Source: Clostridiales bacterium
GTDB taxonomy: Bacteria; Bacillota; Clostridia; Christensenellales; Aristaeellaceae
Length of the DNA: 36,722 nucleotides
Reading direction: 5' to 3'
Assembly: GCA_024684375.1 (NCBI GenBank)
Contig: JAIKWZ010000038.1
Span: 1-36,722 of the forward strand
The position numbers were made by a program, and so were the translations under genes. The notes below the pieces were generated by a model, which was given only the letters and a program-made list of their open reading frames with translations, was not told the origin of the DNA and searched no databases. This document shows positions 16,885 to 24,795 of this stretch, piece after piece; the first letter of the stretch is position 1, and every line of letters begins with the position of its first letter.

Positions 16885-17904
16885 TCAGACTTCACCGTTC
16901 AGTATGGCGTCGATAATGACCTTGCCTACCGTGAAGTTGTTCTTCATGGCGGTAGCGAAGATGTCAGCGGATTCAACACTGTCCTCGGAAGCGAGGGAAT
17001 CGTCAAAGTGCTCGTCCCACAGGCTCTCGGGGGAGGCGCCGTTCATGAACACGTCCATGTTGACGGAGTCGCGCAGCACGATCACGCGGTCAAGCATGCC
17101 CATGCGGTCGGCGGCAACGGCGATGCCCATGTCTTCCATCTCGGTCAGGGCGTAGGGATCGGGCGCGCCGTAGGTCTCGCACATCAGCACGGCGTTGGCG
17201 TGGTCGTACATGCCCTTCCAGTAGTTGTCGCCGGTCACGGTAGTGCCGCGCAGCACCTTGGGCTCGCGGATGGCCCATTCGGCGTTATCGAATGTCACGG
17301 ACATGAAGTTGAGGGTCTTGGGAGTGGTCTCAAGCTTGACGTCCTTTACCAGGTCGTAGAGCTTAGCCATGAGCTCCTGGTCGAACAGCTTGTAGGCGGC
17401 GGAATCAAAGCTGGCGTCGTAGAACCAGGTGTTCTGCCTGTCTGTGATCATCTCGCGGGCGTCGGCATGGTGGCCCAGGTCGAAGTCCACGCCGGCGGTG
17501 ATCAGGAACACATCGCCCATCACGCCGTACTCGTACGCGGAGCCCGCGCAGCCGGTGGAAAGTATATACGCGTCGGAGAAATCGAAGCGGCTGTCGGTCA
17601 GAAGGGTCATAAGAGTGACCGCGGCGTTGACCTTGCCCATGCCGGTCACGCACAGCGCCACGCCGTCCTTGACATAGAGCTTGTTGCCTTCAAAGCTGCC
17701 CTTCACGTCGTACTCTTCGCCGCCCTGGCAGTAAGCCTCAAAATAATACTGCGCCTCGCCGGGGAAATCGGCCGCCATGCCGCCCACCTCAAACTTGGGC
17801 AGTATCAGCACTTTGATGGAGATCTTCCCGTCCTCCGCGGCGCACACGCCCAGAGCGGAAACAGCAAGCAGGAGCACCAGCACCACAGCCATGAGCTTTT
17901 TCAT
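16885..17904 (-). CDS. Exported NUP-family (purine nucleoside permease-like) protein
   Basis: A 339-residue protein with a signal peptide ending near VCA|AED. The mature start carries the NUP family pattern LPKFEVGGMAADFPGEAQ (35-52), then VTGMGKVNAA (86-95) and GDVFLITAGVDFDLGHHADAREM. NUP proteins were named purine nucleoside permeases in yeast, but their sequence resembles nucleoside phosphorylases more than channels. Secreted bacterial copies are uncharacterised, so a nucleoside binding or cleaving role outside the cell is inference. A fair ribosome site (GGAGGAAG) precedes ATG 17904. It is monocistronic with its own promoter. Confidence 0.8.
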   Translation of the reverse strand: MKKLMAVVLVLLLAVSALGVCAAEDGKISIKVLILPKFEVGGMAADFPGEAQYYFEAYCQGGEEYDVKGSFEGNKLYVKDGVALCVTGMGKVNAAVTLMTLLTDSRFDFSDAYILSTGCAGSAYEYGVMGDVFLITAGVDFDLGHHADAREMITDRQNTWFYDASFDSAAYKLFDQELMAKLYDLVKDVKLETTPKTLNFMSVTFDNAEWAIREPKVLRGTTVTGDNYWKGMYDHANAVLMCETYGAPDPYALTEMEDMGIAVAADRMGMLDRVIVLRDSVNMDVFMNGASPESLWDEHFDDSLASEDSVESADIFATAMKNNFTVGKVIIDAILNGEV

Positions 17905-17940
17905 CGGTTCTTCCTCCTAAATAGATTTAGTGTGAATGTT

Positions 17941-17960
17941 CGTGATTTCCGTGAATCACG
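17941..17960 (-). repeat. Inverted repeat in the NUP gene leader
   Basis: CGTGATT-N6-AATCACG lies a few bases downstream of the NUP -10, in the expected 5' leader. It is a candidate operator or RNA hairpin. Confidence 0.5.
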
Positions 17961-17965
17961 CTCTC

Positions 17966-17994
17966 ATAATAACACTATGTCCGCCTTTTTACAA
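17966..17994 (-). promoter_or_regulatory. Promoter for the NUP-family gene
   Basis: On the minus strand, TTGTAA (17994-17989), 17-bp spacer, TATTAT (17971-17966). Confidence 0.68.
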
Positions 17995-18001
17995 GCAAAT
18001 T

Positions 18002-18039
18002 TCCGAACATTTTCTCGTAAACATTTAGAAAAGTTCGGA
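18002..18039. repeat. Imperfect inverted repeat
   Basis: TCCGAACATTTTCT (18002-18015) and AGAAAAGTTCGGA (18027-18039) pair with one bulged A around an 11-base loop. It lies just upstream of the NUP promoter, with no T-run and no gene ending nearby, so an operator is more likely than a terminator. Confidence 0.5.
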
Positions 18040-18122
18040 TACAGTATGCCTTCGATCTGTTCTCGTCGAATGTCTTGGATGCGCCTGCACCAATTAAACA
18101 GCGTAAGACGTCAATACTCGAT

Positions 18123-18169
18123 AAAATAATTGACTAAAATTATTTTTACTATTGACTGCAAATTATTTT
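18123..18169. promoter_or_regulatory. AT-rich palindrome and third half-site at the ridA promoter
   Basis: AAAATAATT-N6-AATTATTTT (18123-18131 and 18138-18146) is a perfect palindrome. Another AATTATTTT half-site follows 23 bases downstream (18161-18169), inside the spacer between -35 and -10. TTGACT also recurs at 22-base spacing (18130, 18152). The placement suits a repressor. Confidence 0.55.
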
Positions 18170-18180
18170 AGTATTATAAT
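18152..18180 (+). promoter_or_regulatory. Promoter for the ridA operon
   Basis: TTGACT (18152-18157), 17-bp spacer, perfect TATAAT (18175-18180), 39 bases before the ridA start. Confidence 0.88.
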
Positions 18181-18219
18181 ATGACTGTAGACAGAATAAA
18201 CAGGAAAGGAAGCATTTGA

Positions 18220-18591
18220 ATGAACAAGATACATACCGACAAAGCCCCCGCCGCCATCGGGCCCTATTCCCAGGCGATGACCTCCGGCAACATGCTCTAC
18301 ACCTCCGGCCAGATACCCGTAGACCCCGCTACCGGCTCGGTAGTTGAGGGTGGCATCGAGGTGCAGGCCAAACAGGTAATGAAAAACTTGTCCGCAGTGC
18401 TGGAGGCGGCCGGCACCTCCTTTGAGAAAGTAGTCAAGACCACCTGCTTTTTGCAGGATATGAACGATTTCGCAGCGTTCAACGCCGTGTACGCCGACAA
18501 TTTCGTGTCCCTGCCCGCGCGCTCCTGCGTGGCGGTCGCCAAGCTCCCCAAGGGCGTGCTGTGCGAGGTCGAGCTGATCGCCGAGCTGTAA
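18220..18591 (+). CDS. ridA: RidA family enamine/imine deaminase
   Basis: A 123-residue RidA (YjgF/YER057c) protein. These trimers hydrolyse reactive 2-imino acids, released by PLP enzymes, to 2-oxo acids and ammonia. The family features are GPYSQA (14-19), TSGQIP (28-33), Arg101 in PARSCVAVAKLPKG (substrate carboxylate) and a C-terminal Glu in CEVELIAEL. AGGAAAGGA precedes ATG 18220. It is the first gene of an operon with an aminotransferase, a transporter and a regulator, so it probably clears imines formed during catabolism of the operon's amino acid. Confidence 0.95.
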   Translation: MNKIHTDKAPAAIGPYSQAMTSGNMLYTSGQIPVDPATGSVVEGGIEVQAKQVMKNLSAVLEAAGTSFEKVVKTTCFLQDMNDFAAFNAVYADNFVSLPARSCVAVAKLPKGVLCEVELIAEL

Positions 18592-18628
18592 AGCTCCTCA
18601 CCGCAAATATACTGTAAGGAGAACCAAC

Positions 18629-19852
18629 ATGGACATCAAGAGCAAGATGAACACCAAGTTCCGCGATCTGCAGGGCGGCCTGTTCCTTACGGTCACCAAG
18701 GCGGACGTGGGCGAAGGCGCCGGCAATTTCCAGAAAAACGGCGGCGACATCATGGCCTGGGCGGATCCCTTCTTCCCGGACCCTTCCATTCCCGACTCCG
18801 TCAAAAAGGCGCTTCTGGACGCGGTGGAGAGCGGCATCCCCGCCCACTACGTGATGCCCATAGGCATGCTTGAGCTCAGGCAGGCGCTGGCGGAAAAGAT
18901 CCATAAAAACACCGGTCTGGACATCGATCCCAGCCGCAACGTGATCGTCACACCCGGCTCCGATTCCGGCCTGCTCTACTCCATGATGCCCTTCATCTGC
19001 GAAGGTGACGAGGTCATGGTGCCCGACCCCAGCTATCCCAGCAATTTCCTGAACCCCAAACTGCTGGGCGGCGTTACGGTGCCCGTGCCCCTGTACGAAG
19101 AGGACAACTACCAGATCCGCATCGAAGAGTTCGAGAAGCGGGTCACCCCGCGCACCAAGCTGGTGCTGATCACCCATCCCAACAACCCCACAACCACCGT
19201 GTTCCGCAGGGAGAGCATTGAAAAGCTGTGCGAGTTCGTGATAAAGCACGATCTGATCCTGGTATCCGACCAGGCGTTTGAGGACCATATCTATGACGGC
19301 ATAGAATTCGTGCACCCCGCCACGTTGCCCGGCATGTGGGAGCGCACCCTCACCGTGTGCTCCATCTCCAAGGGTTTGGGCTTCAGCGGTTTCAGGATCG
19401 GTTACATCTACGCCAACGACCGTATAATGGACGTGCTCTACGGAGGCGCGGTGAACGTGCTGGGAGCGGCTTCCACCCTCGGTTCCATCGGCGCGGTCGC
19501 TGCCGTAAAGGATGAAGAGTATCTTAAGAGCAATTACGTGCGTTTGGAGAGGCGCCGCCGCCTGGCGTACGAGGTGCTGTCCACCATCCCCGGCGTAAAG
19601 ATGAAAATGAGTGAAAGCGGCATACTCTCCTGGCTGGACATCTCCGCGCTGGGTACCGCCGAAGAAGTCAGCGAGTATATCATGAAGCACGCCAACATCA
19701 TGGTCAATCAGGGCACTCCCTACGGCGAGCAGGGCGCGGGCCATCTGCGCATAGTGACCGCCTGCTTCGCCAAGGACGAGGACGCCGTGCTGCGCTTCGA
19801 GCGCATCAAAGCCGCGCTCACCCAGCTGGCCAGGGAAAAAGGCATCATCTGA
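18629..19852 (+). CDS. PLP-dependent class I/II aminotransferase
   Basis: A 407-residue fold-type I aminotransferase. The PLP lysine is Lys248 in SISKGLGFSGFRIGY. HPNNPT (183-188) and SDQAFED (213-219, with the Asp that contacts the PLP ring nitrogen) are in the expected places, and a C-terminal LRI gives the carboxylate-binding Arg. The preferred amino acid cannot be read; aspartate/aromatic-type AAT-I enzymes are the nearest style. GTAAGGAG lies before ATG 18629, 37 bases after ridA. Its pairing with RidA and a YheO-type regulator suggests breakdown or interconversion of an amino acid, perhaps a D-amino acid (inference). Confidence 0.9.
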   Translation: MDIKSKMNTKFRDLQGGLFLTVTKADVGEGAGNFQKNGGDIMAWADPFFPDPSIPDSVKKALLDAVESGIPAHYVMPIGMLELRQALAEKIHKNTGLDIDPSRNVIVTPGSDSGLLYSMMPFICEGDEVMVPDPSYPSNFLNPKLLGGVTVPVPLYEEDNYQIRIEEFEKRVTPRTKLVLITHPNNPTTTVFRRESIEKLCEFVIKHDLILVSDQAFEDHIYDGIEFVHPATLPGMWERTLTVCSISKGLGFSGFRIGYIYANDRIMDVLYGGAVNVLGAASTLGSIGAVAAVKDEEYLKSNYVRLERRRRLAYEVLSTIPGVKMKMSESGILSWLDISALGTAEEVSEYIMKHANIMVNQGTPYGEQGAGHLRIVTACFAKDEDAVLRFERIKAALTQLAREKGII

Positions 19853-19911
19853 CAACGTGGTCCAACTGCTCAATGCAGTGCCAATAGACATTCTGAAAGG
19901 AGTTTTTATCC

Positions 19912-21339
19912 ATGTCCGAGACTAAAAAGGAACGTCTTGAGTTCTGGGGCGGCATGTTCATGTCCCTCATCCCGGTAGCGATCTTCTTCGCCTTCTGTGT
20001 TATCCTGTTCGTCGTGTTCAAGGCTTTCAATATGGAAGCTCTGGCCACCGGCGGCTTCGTCGCCCTGCTGATAGGCGGCGCGCTGTGCAAAAGCTACACC
20101 AAGTACTGGAACGCAGCCATTTCCGGCATTTCTTCCATTACTTCCGTGTCCGTCATCGTCATCTTCTTCGTGATCGGCATGTTCTCCGCCCTGATAAAGG
20201 AGAGTCAGCTGTCCCAGGGCTTTGTGTGGCTGGCTAATTCTATAGGCATGCATGGCGGCCTGTTCACGGCGTTCGTGTTCTTTGCCACCTGCGTGATCTC
20301 CACCGCCACCGGTTCCTCCATCGGCACCATGTTCGTCGCTTTCCCGGTATTCTATAAAGCCGGCATCGACCTGGGAGCCGGCGCCGCGCTGCTGGCCGGC
20401 GCCATCGTGTCCGGCGCCATTTTCGGCGACAACCTTGCTCCCATCTCCGATACCACCATCGCTTCTTCCTCCACCCAGCAGTTTAACGACGGCCGTCCCG
20501 CGGACGTGGGCGGCGTGGTACGTTCCCGTCTGCGTTACAGCGCCGTGGCCGGCGTTATAAGCCTGATCCTGTTCGCCATATTCGGCGGCATCGGCGGGAG
20601 CATGGCTGACGCCGAAGTGCTTGCCAGTGCTCAGAGCAAGGCCAACACCCTGTTTATGCTTATCCCCGTCGCGATCATGCTGGTGGTCGCCACCAAGACC
20701 CGCAACATCTTCCTGGGCATCTTCGTAGGTCTGGTCACCGGTATAATCACCGGTCTGGCGCTGGGCCTGTTCCCCTTCTCCAGGATCTTCGCCAATGACC
20801 CCGCCAACAACGCGGCCGTAGGCTTTCTGGTGGAAGGCGTCGCCAACATGCTTGGCACCGTAGGCCTGGTCATCGCGGTATTCGGCATCATGGGCGTGCT
20901 GACCGAAGCCGGCATGCTGGACTTCCTGGTGGAGAAGATCCTGGGCAGCAAGATGGCTCAGACCGCCAAGGGCGCCGAAATGGCCTGCCTAATCGGCATC
21001 TCCGCCACCACCTTCATCTTCGGCGGCGTGACTTCCGCTTCTATCCTCACCTTCGGTCCCGTGCTCAACAAGATCGGCCACGCCAAGGGGCTGCACCCCT
21101 ACCGCAGGGCCAACCTGCTTGACGGCGTCGCCAACTCCCTGCCCGCCATCATCCCCTTCATGAGCGTGTTCGTATTCATCGGCGCCGCTCTGTCCGGGCT
21201 GTCTCCCGTATCAGTGGCGCTGGGCACCTTCTACGGCGTGGCGCTGTTCGTGGTGTTCCTGGTAGCCATCATCACCGGCTGGGGCCGCAGGTATGAAGGC
21301 AAAAACGGCGAAGAGCTGAAAGAAGAACCCAAAGAATAA
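19912..21339 (+). CDS. NhaC-family Na+/H+ antiporter-like transporter
   Basis: A 475-residue inner-membrane protein with about 11-12 helices. GDNLAPISDTT (172-182) is the NhaC family signature, and CVISTATGSSIGTM precedes it. NhaC members exchange Na+ for H+, but several carry organic substrates (malate/lactate exchange by MleN, methionine by MetT-like proteins). Between an aminotransferase and an amino-acid-type regulator, an amino acid or oxo-acid exchanger is as likely as a pure ion antiporter. GAAAGGAG precedes ATG 19912. The C-terminus is a charged cytoplasmic tail. Confidence 0.9.
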   Translation: MSETKKERLEFWGGMFMSLIPVAIFFAFCVILFVVFKAFNMEALATGGFVALLIGGALCKSYTKYWNAAISGISSITSVSVIVIFFVIGMFSALIKESQLSQGFVWLANSIGMHGGLFTAFVFFATCVISTATGSSIGTMFVAFPVFYKAGIDLGAGAALLAGAIVSGAIFGDNLAPISDTTIASSSTQQFNDGRPADVGGVVRSRLRYSAVAGVISLILFAIFGGIGGSMADAEVLASAQSKANTLFMLIPVAIMLVVATKTRNIFLGIFVGLVTGIITGLALGLFPFSRIFANDPANNAAVGFLVEGVANMLGTVGLVIAVFGIMGVLTEAGMLDFLVEKILGSKMAQTAKGAEMACLIGISATTFIFGGVTSASILTFGPVLNKIGHAKGLHPYRRANLLDGVANSLPAIIPFMSVFVFIGAALSGLSPVSVALGTFYGVALFVVFLVAIITGWGRRYEGKNGEELKEEPKE

Positions 21340-21360
21340 ATCTCACGCAAAACGTTTTGT

Positions 21361-21391
21361 TACGCGCCGCCGCAGACAGCGGCGGCGCGTA
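21361..21391 (+). other. Strong intercistronic hairpin
   Basis: TACGCGCCGCCGC / GCGGCGGCGCGTA is a perfect 13-bp, mostly G-C stem with loop AGACA, 21 bases after the antiporter stop and 34 bases before the regulator start. No T-run follows. It may lower regulator expression or protect the upstream message. Confidence 0.7.
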
Positions 21392-21425
21392 TTGCCGAAA
21401 GACACGATATGGAAAGGATGGGCCT

Positions 21426-22103
21426 ATGAGCGATACGCTGGTGCTGTCGGATAAGGAAAGAGCTATACTTTATTCCTACCGCGACACCCTGGAAGGGCTG
21501 GCTGAATACCTGGGCGGCGGCTACGAGATCGTGCTGCACTGCCTTGAAAGCTACGAGCATTCAGTCATCAAGATCATCAACGGCTTCCATACCGGCCGCA
21601 CGGAAGGCGCTCCGATAACCAACCTCGCGCTTGCGATGCTGAGCGAATTAAAGCAGCAGCCGGGCACGCCCCACGCCATAGTTTACTTCGCCCAAAACCG
21701 CAAAGGCGAGCCGCTCAAGAGCACCACCATCCCCATTTTGGGGGACGGTGACCGTATAATAGGCCTGATCTGCATCAACTTTTACATGAACACGCCTCTG
21801 AGCGAGCTTATCCGGACCATGCGTCCGCAGGAGTTCATGAGCCCTGTCTCCCAAAATGGCGAGACCTTTGCAGAAAGCGCCGAGGAAATGCTTGCCTTAA
21901 CGCTTGGCGAAGTCATCCCCGAGGTCAGGCAGGACGCCGCGCTACCGCGCTCTGTGCATAACAAGGAGATCGTGCGCAGGCTCTGGGAAAAAGGCGTTTT
22001 CGACATAAAGGGCAGTGTGGACACGGTCGCGGAAGCGCTGAAGCTGAGCCCAAACACCGTGTACCTGCATTTGCGCAACCTGACAAAAGCGAACCGCACC
22101 TGA
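21426..22103 (+). CDS. YheO/DauR-type transcriptional regulator
   Basis: A 225-residue regulator. An N-terminal YheO-like PAS domain (about 10-125, with GYEIVLHCLE and the NxxxGRTEGAPIT segment) is joined to a C-terminal HTH (about 165-222, with GSVDTVAEALKLSPNTVYLHL). The best-known relative, DauR, controls D-arginine use. ATG 21426 follows GGAAAGGA; the 23 residues upstream in the same frame are coded by the hairpin region and are not taken as protein. As the last gene of the ridA operon it is the obvious candidate to bind the palindromes at the ridA promoter. Confidence 0.87.
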   Translation: MSDTLVLSDKERAILYSYRDTLEGLAEYLGGGYEIVLHCLESYEHSVIKIINGFHTGRTEGAPITNLALAMLSELKQQPGTPHAIVYFAQNRKGEPLKSTTIPILGDGDRIIGLICINFYMNTPLSELIRTMRPQEFMSPVSQNGETFAESAEEMLALTLGEVIPEVRQDAALPRSVHNKEIVRRLWEKGVFDIKGSVDTVAEALKLSPNTVYLHLRNLTKANRT

Positions 22104-22119
22104 GCCGTTTTTCGGTATA

Positions 22120-22156
22120 AAAAACATCCACCCGTTTCCCGGGTGGATGTTTTTGT
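22120..22156. terminator. Bidirectional terminator
   Basis: AAAAACATCCACCCG / CGGGTGGATGTTTTT is a 15-bp stem (22120-22134 with 22140-22154, loop TTTCC) with A and T runs on its flanks, between convergent genes. Confidence 0.92.
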
Positions 22157-22163
22157 ATGGATT

Positions 22164-23318
22164 CTATTTGCCCAGCTTGGCTTTCGCCGCGGCGATATCC
22201 TCTTCGCTCACTCCGATCGCCAGCAGATATTCCTCGGCCTCTTTGGCCAGGTCGGCGCCTTCGAGGCTTTCCAGCTCAAACGCCTTGGCCAGGCTCTTCT
22301 GGATGTTGGCTTTGGCTATGGCGGCATACTGCTCGGTGTCCGGTTCCACGCCGTAGTAGTTATAGAAGGTGACCATGTAGTCGGCGGTGATTTCCTCGGC
22401 GGAAGCGCCCATAAGGCACTCCAGCACGGCGGAAACAAAGCCAGCCCTGTCCTTGCCCTCGTTGCAGTGCACCAGGAAAGGCGCTTCGTTCGCGGCGATA
22501 AAGCGCACGCCGTCGGCAAGACCGGACCTGAAGTCTTCAGCGGCGAAATCCACGCTCAGGTTCAGGGTGATGATGCTCTGGCCGGAGTAATAGCTCTCGT
22601 CGAAGCCCTCATACCCGCGCATCACCTGGTCGTTATCCGCAAGGTTTATGAAGGTCTTGATCCCCGCTTCGCGGGCCGCGGCATCAGCTTCCTTGTTGCG
22701 GTTGATCTCGGGATTGACGGGTGAAGATGAACGGAAAAGTTTGTTTTCACCCACGCCCGTGGTGGTCACGGCGCGGAAATTGGCGTACTGGGCGTCGGTA
22801 AGCTGGGGATAATCTTCGCGCTTCTCGCTCCTGACCAGCTGATTCATCAGCCAGCTGTCATAGTAAGCGCCGGGCTCCTTCATTTCGACAGTAACTGTCA
22901 CAGGTGTTTCAACGCCCTCATTGTAGTGCCACACATAGCCGGGGTCGGCTTCGGTTTTTTCTTTTGTGGCTACGCCTGCGAACGTCGCCAGGTCGCCCAT
23001 GTTGATGGCGATAAGCGCGTAATCCTCATTGGTCTCGGGCTTGATGACGACTCTTAAGATCATGCTGCCCTGCTCAACGTCTGAGAAGTTGCTGCCCAGA
23101 GCCATTTCGTAGCTTTGGCCGTTCAGGGTGACGGTCACGCCGTCGCCGTAGGCAAAGCCTTTCTCAAGCAGCTCGCTGCCGCTGATGGACAAAACCATGT
23201 TGCCGTATTTCTGGATGTCGGTCACGGTGATGGGGGTCTCCTCCGCCATAACCGGCATGAGCCCCAGGCACAGGCACAGCGCCAGCGCGAGCGCCAGCAC
23301 ACGGGAAAGCTGTTTCAT
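22164..23318 (-). CDS. Exported tyrosine-phosphatase-like protein with N-terminal beta domain
   Basis: A 384-residue protein with a signal peptide ending VMA|EE. The C-terminal half is a bacterial tyrosine/dual-specificity phosphatase (Y_phosphatase3-like): LFRSSSP marks its start, and the P-loop is HCNEGKDRAG with Cys285 and Arg291 (C-x5-R). Residues 34-120 have the order of the C-terminal barrel of SAM hydroxide adenosyltransferases (YGNMVLSISGSELLEKG, then FSDVEQG and IAINMGDLATFAG). That resemblance is by eye and tentative. The substrate could be a phosphoprotein or a phosphorylated small molecule outside the cell. ATG 23318 follows AAGGAGG; a longer in-frame start would hide the signal peptide. 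Confidence 0.83.
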   Translation of the reverse strand: MKQLSRVLALALALCLCLGLMPVMAEETPITVTDIQKYGNMVLSISGSELLEKGFAYGDGVTVTLNGQSYEMALGSNFSDVEQGSMILRVVIKPETNEDYALIAINMGDLATFAGVATKEKTEADPGYVWHYNEGVETPVTVTVEMKEPGAYYDSWLMNQLVRSEKREDYPQLTDAQYANFRAVTTTGVGENKLFRSSSPVNPEINRNKEADAAAREAGIKTFINLADNDQVMRGYEGFDESYYSGQSIITLNLSVDFAAEDFRSGLADGVRFIAANEAPFLVHCNEGKDRAGFVSAVLECLMGASAEEITADYMVTFYNYYGVEPDTEQYAAIAKANIQKSLAKAFELESLEGADLAKEAEEYLLAIGVSEEDIAAAKAKLGK

Positions 23319-23522
23319 ACGGATATCCTCCTTATGATTGCTTCGGCAAAAGCCGGACATAAAAATTATAGAGGTCGCTCACTGGCTTGTAAAGCAGTTT
23401 AAGAAACTTTAATACGGCCGATTTTATTTCAAAAATATTAAGATTTATTTCAAAGAGTCTTGATTTTTTGCGTCACATATGGTAATATTTAGCCGTGAAG
23501 CTATAAACAGCGGAGGCGTTCC

Positions 23523-24779
23523 ATGGAAAACAAGAAAGACAGCGCAAAAGATCCGCGCCGTGTAATTGCCCGGGTAGAGGCCAAACGGCAGGCCAAGGCA
23601 AAGCAGGAAGAAAAAAAGCGCAGGATGCTCACGATCTACGGCGCGGCGGGGTTCGCCCTTCTGGTGGCCGTGATAGTGCTTATCGTAGTGCTTTCCTCCG
23701 GGGGCAACAAAACGCCCGAGCCCGTTGACCCGGCCGGTCCCGTCGTCACCGATACGGTCACCACGGAGCCTACCGGCGATGAGCAGCAGCCCACTCCAAC
23801 TCCTACGGCGGAGCCTGAGGCTCAGCCTGAAGTGTATCTGCCCATAGTTACCAAGGGGCCCACCACCGGCAAGCGGATCGCCATAACCATACAGAAGGCT
23901 CACGACGCCAATACTCTCAACGAGATAATGACTCTGGCCGAGACCTCCAAGGCCTCTCTCACCCTGTTCGTCACGGGTACTGCAGTGGTGCAGACAGACG
24001 AATTGAGGGTGGCTCTGCGCCGGGCGAACGACCTGAATTTCGAGCTGGAGAACTTTACCTACGACAATTACAAGCTCTATTCCCTGTCCGCCGAGGACAT
24101 GGCGTTCCAGATCTTCCAGACACAGAAGGCTGTCAACCTTGCGCTGGGCGTGGATTACGAAATGCACTTTTTGAGGATATACGAAGGCATGGCGGAAAAC
24201 GACCTGCGCACCCATCAGTATCTGGTGCAGCTGGGCAACTACAAGGGGATCGCGTCCTTCACTGTAGACGGCAGCGAAAAAGCGCAGACTGTCAAAAAGC
24301 TTAAGAGCGGGCTGAAGAGCGGCAACATCTATGCCTTCGACTCCACGGCGGACAGCGTGGCGAAACTCAAGGAGTTCATCCCTTACGCTGTCAGCCAGGG
24401 CTACCAGCTGGTAACGCTCAACGACCTGCTTGGCTATGAAAAGAATGAGGTCGCCGCGCTTGAAGGCGACGCCATGGACGAGCTTATCCCCGAGCCTCTC
24501 CCCTATGTTTACAAAAACTACGTGATGCTGGGCGGAAAGGAACGCACGCGCGGCTACGCGGTACTGCTTCTGCAGCAGCGCCTGATCGATCTGGGTTATC
24601 TCGCTGCCGAAGCGAAAGCGGATGGTTTCTACGGCCCGAACACAAAGCTCGCCGTACAGCTGTTCCAGCAGCAGATGGGGCTGGCGACGGACGGTTTAGC
24701 CGGCGTGAAGACCCAGGAAATGCTGTTCTCCGACGCCGCAGAACCCAACCGCGGCACCAGAGTGGCAGGTAAAAGCTGA
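23523..24779 (+). CDS. Membrane-anchored degenerate NodB-like protein with peptidoglycan-binding domain
   Basis: A 418-residue protein: a basic cytoplasmic tail (1-35), one helix (36-58), a Thr/Pro/Glu linker (62-104), a polysaccharide-deacetylase (NodB) fold at about 117-305, and a PG_binding_1 repeat at about 342-402 (AVLLLQQRLIDLGYL, then DGFYGPNTKLAVQLFQQ). The NodB scaffold is readable but its catalytic residues are gone: TFDDGP is TIQKAHD, the HSxxH zinc site is ENFTYDNYKL, and the late catalytic His segment is GNIYAFDS. It is therefore probably a wall-binding pseudoenzyme. The gene stands alone and shares a terminator with the convergent cluster. Confidence 0.82.
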   Translation: MENKKDSAKDPRRVIARVEAKRQAKAKQEEKKRRMLTIYGAAGFALLVAVIVLIVVLSSGGNKTPEPVDPAGPVVTDTVTTEPTGDEQQPTPTPTAEPEAQPEVYLPIVTKGPTTGKRIAITIQKAHDANTLNEIMTLAETSKASLTLFVTGTAVVQTDELRVALRRANDLNFELENFTYDNYKLYSLSAEDMAFQIFQTQKAVNLALGVDYEMHFLRIYEGMAENDLRTHQYLVQLGNYKGIASFTVDGSEKAQTVKKLKSGLKSGNIYAFDSTADSVAKLKEFIPYAVSQGYQLVTLNDLLGYEKNEVAALEGDAMDELIPEPLPYVYKNYVMLGGKERTRGYAVLLLQQRLIDLGYLAAEAKADGFYGPNTKLAVQLFQQQMGLATDGLAGVKTQEMLFSDAAEPNRGTRVAGKS

Positions 24780-24795
24780 CAAAACTTCGAATAAC

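Larger units (their letters stand above)
17905..18219. other. Divergent intergenic region, AT-rich
   Basis: These 315 bases hold the promoter of the NUP gene, that of the ridA operon, and several inverted repeats (listed separately). The middle part (18040-18120) contains no feature I can name. On the minus strand about 45 codons stay open there (including RRIQDIRREQIEGILYPNF), without a start or recognisable family, so I do not call a gene. Confidence 0.6.

Noticed and set aside
16864..18129. 421-codon plus-strand open frame opposite the NUP gene
   Set aside because: It is the shadow of the NUP coding sequence running on into the intergenic region. No ribosome site or domain.
18479..19891. 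470-codon minus-strand open frame opposite the aminotransferase
   Set aside because: It overlaps ridA and the aminotransferase completely. The translation is His/Gly/Val-rich shadow sequence with no motif.
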